Origin: Symbiodinium natans
Taxonomy: Eukaryota; Sar; Dinophyceae; Suessiales; Symbiodiniaceae
DNA length: 35,000 nucleotides
Direction: 5' to 3'
Assembly: GCA_905221605.1 (NCBI GenBank)
Contig: CAJNDS010000670.1
Span: 1-35,000, forward strand
Position numbers and translations under genes: made by a program. The notes under the pieces are model-generated. The model was not told the DNA's origin, made no database searches, and saw only the letters and a program-made list of their open reading frames with translations. Of this stretch, positions 17,101 to 26,100 are shown one piece after another. The first letter of the stretch is position 1. Every line of letters starts with the position of its first letter.

Positions 17101-20100
17101 AGGGTTTAGCCCACAACCTCCTCCTCCTCCTCCGCCAGCGCATCCTGCATGTCAGCCACCATGTCTTCCAAGATTTCTGCAGGGCCCTTCACCACATCCT
17201 GCAGGCAGCTGCAACAGCTGCAGCTGCAACACGTGCAGAGCTTCATCGCGGGCAGGCCCTGCTTGGACAAAAAAGCTTCTGGCCGAACCAGCTGACTCTA
17301 CGCTTGTGCCGACATGTTCGCCGGAAACGACGACCCTTCGAGCTTTTCCTGTTGCTCGAACCAGCTGCGTGACTTCATTCAAGCACGACAGCTCTTAGTT
17401 GCTGAGTTCATAAGCCCCCCAAAAAGTGTACACTTTCAGTTCTGTAAGGGAATAGAGTATCCCCAAAAGTGTAGAGTGTGCTCACTCAGCTGCTAAGACA
17501 CATATCTACCGTTCGCAAGTGTCTCAGATGCAAGAGCCACTTAGAACATCAGGACGATTTTTCTTATCATATGACCATGGCTGTTGTCTACAAGCCCAAG
17601 ACCCAGTCCCATACTCCCCTTCGAACCTTAATAAGAATAACTACTTTGCTGTCCCCTTGGGTCTTTATATAAACCCTAAACCCTAAACCCTAAACCCTAA
17701 ACCCTAAACCCTAAACCCTAAACCCTAAACCCTAAACCCTAAACCCTAAACCCTAAACCCTAAACCTTACAACCTAAACCCTAAACCCTAAACCCTAAGG
17801 GGCTATAGAGTCGCGAGTACCAGGCCAAGCGTCCATCCGATGTGCGGCGTCGAGCTGCCGCCAATTAGAAAGCAGGCCTGCCTTGTCGAAGATCAGAACC
17901 TCAGTTCGGCCCCTAAACCCTAAACCCTAGACCCTAGACCCTAAACCCTAAACCCTAAACCCTAGACCCTAAACCCTAAATCTGTACTTAAAGATCCTCA
18001 AAAAGAGAGTTCCTAAATATTACCCTCTGAAACCCAACAAATAAGGAAAAATGCAAGATGTCCCAAAGGCCTACCTACTCAGTTGAAACCCTCATAAGGG
18101 TTTGGGGTTTGGGGTTTAGGGTCGAGGGTCCGCGGTTTGGGCTTTGGTGTTTGGTGTATAGCGTTTGGGGTTTAGGGTTTGGCGTTTTTAGGCTTTCGGG
18201 TTTAAGGGCTTGGGGTTTGAGGGAAGTTACGTACATGGTCCCTTGTTTTCTTCAAAGGATTTTGAAGTATGGGGTCTTGGGTTCTAGAAAAGGGTATGGT
18301 AGAAAAGGGTTTGGGGTTGGGGCTCAAGGGTTTGGAGTCAGGGTTTGGGATTGGGGGTTGAGGGTTTGGGCGTTTGGTTAGGGTTTAGGTTTTGGGGGTT
18401 GGGGGTTTTGGAAGGGGTAGGGGATTTGGAGCTTAGGGTTTAGAATAATATTAGTCTTGGGCCTAGGGTATAGGTATAGGATCTAGCTTCGAGATTACGG
18501 TTCAGAGGTTTTTTTTCTGGGATTTTGGGTTTAGAGTCTGGGGTTCACGCTCAAGGTTTCTTCCTGAAGGATAAAAAACAAAAAACGATCCCATGGGCCG
18601 TACCTCGGAGCCTGCAGCTTTCGATTGAACTCGCTTGTGCACCTGGGTAGCCCAGGAACCATGTTGTACTAAGCTTTACAAGGGAACCCTAAACCCTAGA
18701 CCCTAAACCCTAAACCCTAAACCCTGGGCCCTAAACCCTAAACCCTAAACCCTAAACCCTAAACCCTAAACCCTAAACCCTAAACCCTGAACCCTAACAA
18801 AAGAAAAGGCAAAGGCCACCACTGGGCCACCCAGGCACTCAATCTTGTTCAAGATGAAGTCGACATCCTCCGCGCGCGAGGCCTCCATATCTTCAACCCG
18901 CAGATTCCGCAGGCTGTCTGTCCTAGGTTGGCCCATGATAGAAACCCAGGGTTTAAAGTTTAGGGTTTTGGGTTTAGGGCCTGAATCGGCGGCCTGAACC
19001 CGTTTTATTCTTTGGACTTTCAGGGTTGAGGGCTTAAAGTTTGGGGTTTAGGGCCAGGGCTTAGGGTACAGGAACCCCAAGAAAAAGGAGAAAGCACAAA
19101 ACCTCCCGAAAATCCTACCAGGCGTCATGTCTTCCAAGACCTCCCTGGAGTGCATCTTGACCTCGGCTTGCTGGGTTCATAAGCCCCACCCCCCCCCCCC
19201 CCACCAAAGAAAAAAAAGTGTGCACTTTCAGTTCTAGGGTTTAGGGTTTAGGGTTTAGGGTTTAGGGTTTAGGGTTTAGGGTTTAGGGTTTAGGGTTTAG
19301 GGTTTAGGGCTTAGGGTTTAGGGTTTAGGGTTTAGCTTCCAAAAAACGTGTACACTTTCAGTTCTATAGGGGGTTAGGCTATCCCAAAAAGTGCAAAGTG
19401 TACTCATTCAGCTACTCAGTGACATGCTGCTTGAGGCACACCTCATCAGCCTTCACTAGCTCCGCAACGCACCATGCTCCTCTGCTGCTTGCGAAAACCC
19501 TAAACCCCAAACCCGATAAACCCTAAACCCTATCCCGATGAAAGGGGTTTAGAGCTTGTAGGGCTCAGCAAAACAATCAAAAGTACCAAGGGCCTACACC
19601 GAGACCAACCCTAAACCCTAAACCCAGAACCCGGAACCCTGAACCCTAGACCCTCAGGAAGAAAATGCTCCCAAGAACTCGCCGGGCTCTGCTGAAGAGC
19701 GCAAAGCCGGCGTCCACCGCCACGACCTGCCCCCCCAAACCGCTGGGGTTTAGGGTTTAGGGTTTAGGGTTTAGGGGTTAGGGTTTAGGGTTTAGGGCCT
19801 AGGGTTTAGGGTTTAGGGTTTAGGTTTTAGGCCCAAAATTTTCAATTCAGAAGGTGTCTCTCCTGGGAGAAGTCGGGGTCCCGTTGGGCCAGCAGCGCCA
19901 TCATGTCGTCGAACCTTTTCGGGCTTTAGGGGGGAAAAGGGGTTGAGGGTTTAGGGTTCCGGGTATAGGGTTTAGGGTTTAGGGTTTAGGATAAGATATT
20001 GCAAGGTTTTCCCCTCCTCCGGTTCTTCAAACCCCGGAATCATCTAAACGATCCCTAAAGACCGAATTACCACACAAAGCGACCCAAATTTGGGGATCCA

Positions 20101-23100
20101 ACTTCATGAGTCCCTAAACCCTAAACCCTGGGTTTAGGGTTTAGGGTTTAGGGTTTAGGGTTTGCCGCAAAGGCCAGGCCCAGCCCTTAAATCCCCTGCG
20201 CCCCCCCCAAGACAAGGCGCCAAGAAGGGGATCCGCAATTGAACCCTGACCTGAACTTCAAGAAGCGAAACTCCACACTCCTCAAGAGCCGTTTCCCCTA
20301 GGGTTTGGGGTATAGGGTTCAGGGTTTTAGGGTTTAGGGTTTTAGGGTTTAGGGTTTAGGGCTTACGGCATGGTGTGCTGTGCAGGGTTGATAAGCAAGT
20401 CGGGTGGGTCGCAGGAGTCGTAGGTCCCTGGCAAGATGGGCTCAGGGCTTGTGAGGGTTTGGGGGCCCAGGGCCGATCTTCCCTCAATCTTGCAAGCCGG
20501 AACCCTAAACCCTACCTAGGGTTTAGGGTTTAGGGCTTAGGGTTTAAGGTTTAAGGTTTAGGGTTTAGGGTTTAGGGTTTAGAGTTTAGGGTTTAGGGTA
20601 ACCCTAAACCCTAAAATCTGAAAACCCTGAACCTCGATGTCCCCCGTGGCCAGGGGGCTTGTTCATCTCGCAGCCAATGCCTTTTCTTCCAGGCAACTTC
20701 GGGCTTTCGTTGAGGGCTTAGGGTTTAGGGTTTAGGGTTTAGGGTTTAGGGTTTAGGGTTTAGGGTTTAGGCTTTCGGTGTTTTGTTGGGGCGTGCCTAG
20801 GGTTTGGGGGTTTAGGGGTTTAGGAGTTTAGGGGTTTAGGGGTTTAGGGATTTAGGGATTTAGGGATTTAGGGGTTTAGGGGTTTAGGGGTTTAGGGGTT
20901 TAGGGGTTTAGGGGTTTAGGGGTTTAGGGGTTTAGGGGTTTAGGGGTTTAGGGGTTTAGGGGTTTAGGGTTTGGTATAGGGGTGTGTAGGGGTACGACTG
21001 CAAATTATTCTGCCTACAAGAGAAGTTTGTTCAAGACAAGCGTCAATGTTGCTGAAAACAAGTGTTTTAGTGTTACTTGTGACAAGCGTTTCCAATGGCG
21101 ATGGTTTTGAATCAAAGCAACTTGGGTGTATTATGAAAACATGTTTACATTACTTTCAATTTTCTATGAGAACTACCCCTAAACCCTATATAAACCCTAA
21201 ACCCTAAACCCTAAACCCTAAACCCTAAACCCTAAACCTTTGCTCTCAAGCGCGAGATGCTTTGGCCTCCCGCAGACAGGGGCGGCGTGTTGTTGAGCAT
21301 CTTTGGGAGCCCACAGTCGCAGGCCGGATGCACCTTTTAGGGTTTAGGGTTTAGGGTTTAGGGTTTAGGGTTTAGGGTTAGGGTTTAGGGTGCGCCTGTA
21401 TGGGTGCATTTGGAGGTTCAGGGTACTACCTAGGAGTCTAGGGGTACCCTTTTTGGAGGTTTAGGGTTTAGGGTTTAGGGTGTAGGGTTTAGGGTTTAGG
21501 GTCCCAATTATATCGGCACTTATAAGGAACCTAAGCCCCCTAAGCAGGATACAAGTAGATTTACAATTGGGGTTACAAGTACCCATGAACTTCGTGTGGC
21601 AGCTGATGTCAGTGCGCGTGTCACCTACGCATCTCTCTTATGAACTCTCCTAAACCCTAAAACCCTAATTAAACCCTAATTAAACCCTAATTAAACCCTA
21701 ATTAAACCCTAATTAAACCCTAAAACCCTAATTAAACCCTAATTAAGCCCAAACCCTAAACCCCGAAACATCCGAAGGAACTAAACTCTAAACCGCAGTT
21801 CCCGAAACCCCTGGCCTCACCCGTGGCAGAGTCCTGGTCCATGCCGACATTTTCCTGGGTTTAAAGTTAACCACTAAAAGTTAACCACGAAACCCTAAAC
21901 CCTGAACCCTAAACCCTAAACCCTAAACCCTAAACCCTAAACCCTAAACCCTAAACCCTAAACCCAGGGTTTGGGGTTTGAGGTTTGAGTTTGGGGCTTC
22001 GGGTGTAGGTTAGCCCAATTCCGGTTGAGGGTTTACGCACGAAAGCTGCCCGAAATCACCAAGCCCCAAACCCTATAGTTTAGGGTTTAGGGTTTAGGGT
22101 TTAGGGTTTAGGGTTTAGGGTTTAGGGTTTAGGGTTTAGGGTTTAGGGTTTAGGGTTTAGGGTTTAGGGTTTAGGGTTTAGGGTTTAGGGTTTAGGGTTA
22201 TAACCCTAAGCCCATCTTCACCCTAGGCCCATCTTCACTTTGCAATACCCTAACCCTAAGCCCTAAACCCTAAACTTTAGACTCTAGACCCTAAACCCTT
22301 ACTGCTGCACTCATCCGTTACTGCTGCAAATCGTTACCAATAACAAAGCCGAGTTTCGCAGATGCCGGCGTGCTGGTTCACAGCGAAAGCACAGATCCTC
22401 GGGCTTTAGGGCCTTGTACGGATAAAGAGCTTCGGGGTTTACAGGAAGGTTCTGGAACCGAACCGGAACCGCACGAACCGAACCGCCACGAACCGAACCG
22501 CCAAAACCGGCCAGCAAACACGAACCGTAGGAACCGCGAACCGCAAGCGAACCGAAAACCGGAACCGTTTCGACAGCGAACCGGTTTCGGCCAGGAGCCC
22601 AAGTCAAATAGAGCATGATACTGAAAGGTTTGGGTCCCTCCAAACTTGTTTTGAAACAATCAAACTGTCGCAAAAACATGACTCGGTTCTCGGCTAACCC
22701 TCCAAAATAAGGCCTGAAGATATCATGGTTCTATCCGGATTTTCAGCCTAGAATCAAGTTTTGGCCCCTTCAAACTCGTCATTGGAGATGCGCACAGAGC
22801 CCAAACATTTCTGTCACGATTGGAGTGAAGAGGTTTTGTCGAGGTTTCGAGGTCCTTAAACCTACACTGCATGGTCACAGGGGCCAGAAAAAACTCCCCT
22901 TACCTGAACTTTCTATTGTTTCGGGGTACGCAGGGCAGGTTTCCAGGTTTGGACCTCCCAAAACGTGCAGGCTTCCAGGTTTGGGCCCCCCAAACATGCA
23001 GGTTTCCAGGTTCCTCCCAAAACGTGCAGGTTTCCAGGTTTGGACCTCCCCAAACGTGCAGGTTTCCCCAAAACGTGCAGGTTTCCAGTTTGGACCTCCC

Positions 23101-26100
23101 AAAACGTGCAGGTTTCCAGGATTGGACCTCCCAAAATGTGCAGGTTTCCCGGTTTGGACCTCCCCAAACGTGCAGGTTTCCAGGTTTGGACCTCCCAAAA
23201 CGTGCAGGTTTCCAGGCTTGGACCCCCCAAAACGTTGACGTTTCCAGGTTTGGACCCCCCAAGACGTGCAGGTTTCCAGGTTTGGACCCCCAAAACGTGC
23301 AGGTTTCCAGGTTTGGACCCCCAAAACGTTGACGTTTCCAGGTTTGAGCCCCTTAAAACGTGCAGGTTTCCAGGTTTGGACCTGCAAAACGTGCAGGTTT
23401 CCCACCAAAACGCGCAAGTTTGCAGGTTTGGACCCTTTTTGGGGGTCCAAGCCTGGAAACCTGCACGTTTTGGGGGGGGTCCAAGTCTGGAAACCTGCAC
23501 GTTTTGCTGGAAACCTGCACGTTTGGGGGATCCAAACCTGGAAACGTTTTGGGAGGTCCAAACCTCGAAACCTGCACGTTTGGGGATCCAACTGCAGGTT
23601 TGGGGAGTCCAAACCTGGAAACCTGCACGTTTTGGGGGGTCCAAACCCGGAAACCTGCACGTTTGGGGGCTCCAAACCTGGAAACCTGCACGTTGTGGGG
23701 GGGGTCCAAAGCTGGAAACCTGCAGTTCGCATGGTATGGGCCATGTGAATGGAGCCAACCCACAGCTCGCATGGCCTTCAGTTCGCATGGGCCATGTGAA
23801 CGGAACTGACCTTCAGTTCAGTTCGCTCCAAACCTGGAAACCTGCAGGTTTCCAGGTTTTGGACCCCCCAAACGTGCAGGTTTCCAGGTTTGGACCCCTG
23901 AAACGTGCAGGTTTCCAGATTTGGACCTGCCAAAACGCAGGTTTGGACCCCCCAAAACGTGCAGGTTTCCAGGTTTGGACCCCCCAAACGCGCAGGTTTG
24001 CAGGTTTGCAGGTTTGGACCCCCCAAACGTGCAGATTTCCAGGTTTGGCCCCCCCAAAACGTGCAGGTTTCCAGGTTTGGACCCCCCAAACGTGCAGGTT
24101 TGCAGGTTTGGACCCCCCCAAACGTGCAGTTTCCAGGTTTGGACCCCCCAAAACGTGCAGGTTTCCAGATTTGGACCCCCCAAAACCTGCAGGTTTCCCC
24201 AAAACGTGCAGGTTTCCAGGTTTGGACCCCCAAAACGCAGGTTTCCAGGTTCCGTGCGTGCAGGTTTCCAGGTTTGGACCCTGGTCGGCTTGCACTTGCC
24301 GACCTAGCCCTGACACAAAGAGAACCCCAAACCCTGGTTGAGGGTCCCGAACCCAGGAAACATCAACGTTTTGGGGGGTCCAAACCTGGAAACCTGCACG
24401 TTTTGGGATCTCCAAACCTGGAAACCTGCACGTTTTGGCAGGTCCAAACCTGGAAACCTGCAGGTCCAAACCTGGAAACCTGCACGTTTTGGGGGGTCCA
24501 AACCTGGAAACGTCGAAACGTCAACGTTTTGGGGGGTCCAAACCTGGAAACCTGCACGTTTTGGGACCTGGAAACCTGCACGTTTACGGGGTTCAAACCT
24601 GGAAACGTCAACGTTTTGGGGGTCCAAACCTGGAAACCTGCAGGTTTCCAGGTTTTGGACCCCCCAAACGTGCAGGTTTCAGGTTTGGACCCTGAAACGT
24701 GCAGGTTTCCAGGTTTGGACCTGCCAAAACGTGCAGGTTTCCAAATTTGGACCCCCGTGCAGGTTTCCAGGTTTGGACCCCCCAAACGTGAAACCTGCAC
24801 GCACGGAACCTGGAAACCTGCGTTTTGGGGGTCCAAACCTGGAAACCTCACGTTTTGGGGGGTCCAAATCTGGAAACCTGCACGTTTTGGGGGGTCCAAA
24901 CCTGCAAACCTGCAAACCTGCACGTTTGGGGGGTCCAAACCTGGAAACCTGCACGCATGTTTGAACCTGGAAACCTGCACGTTTTGGTTTGGGGGTCCAA
25001 ACCTGGAAACTTGCACGTTTTTTGGGGGGATCCATATCTGGAAACCTGCACGTTTTGGGGGGTCCAAACCTGGAAATCTGCACGTTTGGGGGGTCCAAAC
25101 CTGCAAACCTGCAAACCTGCCAGGTTTGGACCCCGGTCGGCTTGCACTTGCGGACCTAGAGAACCCCAAACCCTGGTTGAGGGTCCTGCGCGTTTTGAAG
25201 GGTCCAAACCTGGAGGCCTGCACGTTTGGGGGGTCCAAACCTGGAAACCTGCACGCTTTGGGGGGTCCAAACCTGGAAACCTGCACGTTTGGCGGGTCCA
25301 AACCTGGAAACCTGCCCTCAAGGAAAAGTTTTGGGGAGTCGAAACATATCAGAAGGGTCCACAACATGAGGGCTTCGGTGTGTTTAGGGCTTTCGGGTTT
25401 TCTGGAACCGAACCGAACCGAACCGAAAACGCACAGAACCGCTAGGAACCGGAACCGCCGAACGAACCGAACCGCTACGAACCGCCGGCCCGCGAACCGA
25501 AACGAACCGAACCGAACCGGAACTTTACTGGGTTTAGGGTTTAGGGTTTAGGGTTTAGGGCATCTGTGGTATAGGGCTTCAGGGGACAGGGGGTGACGGT
25601 TTAGGGGGATTTGGGGAAAGACCCGTGTGGGAACATCCAACGCAAGATTTCAAAGCCCCTCCGAATCCCCAAAAACACTAATTAAACCCTAAACCCTAAA
25701 CCTATTATACTGAACTTGGAACCCCTGCACAAATTATATTTTTTGACGTTTCTTAGGAACTACAGTACCCTTAAAAATTAAAATCTATTTCCAAGTACCC
25801 CTAAGGAAACCCTAAATTTCGACCTCACACCCTCAGCCCTCCCTCTCTAAACCCTAAACCCTAAACCCTAAACCCTAAACCCTAAACCCTAAACCCTAAA
25901 CCCTAAACCCTAAACCCTAAACATGTCTGCATGAGGCTCCAATACACGCGCTCGGCGGTGCCCTGCTGCCGTAGTAGCGCCTCCAACACCTTGGCCCTAA
26001 ACCCTAAACCCTAAACCCTAAACCCTAAACCCTAAACCCTAAACCCCAAAACCATATAAAGGGAAAAGGATACCACTGGGCTACCAAGACACAGACACAT

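Larger units (their letters stand above)
22930..25325. repeat. ~33-bp minisatellite in six alternating orientation blocks
   Basis: The unit is CAGGTTTGGACCCCCCAAAA plus CGTGCAGGTTTC. Blocks run A (22930-23440), B (23440-23730), A (23835-24290), B (24355-24640), A (24640-24790), B (24795-25320), where B is the reverse complement. Both B-to-A turns (23840, 24640) are palindromes around CCTGCAGG. All of it lies in intron 7 of the WC-TIR gene. Open frames of up to 548 codons here are artefacts of a stop-poor ~33-bp unit. Confidence 0.95.

Noticed and set aside
21795-21860. RNA-recognition-motif exon (DQDSATGEARGFG resembles RNP1)
   Set aside because: The same exon joins exon 8 and exon 10 of the WC-TIR gene in phase, and the ARGFG part falls after the likely donor.
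22870-25551. Very long overlapping open frames on both strands (up to 548 codons) in several frames
   Set aside because: They come from a stop-poor minisatellite with a unit of about 33 bp, a multiple of three; all frames stay open together, there is no unique sequence, and the exons on either side join without them.
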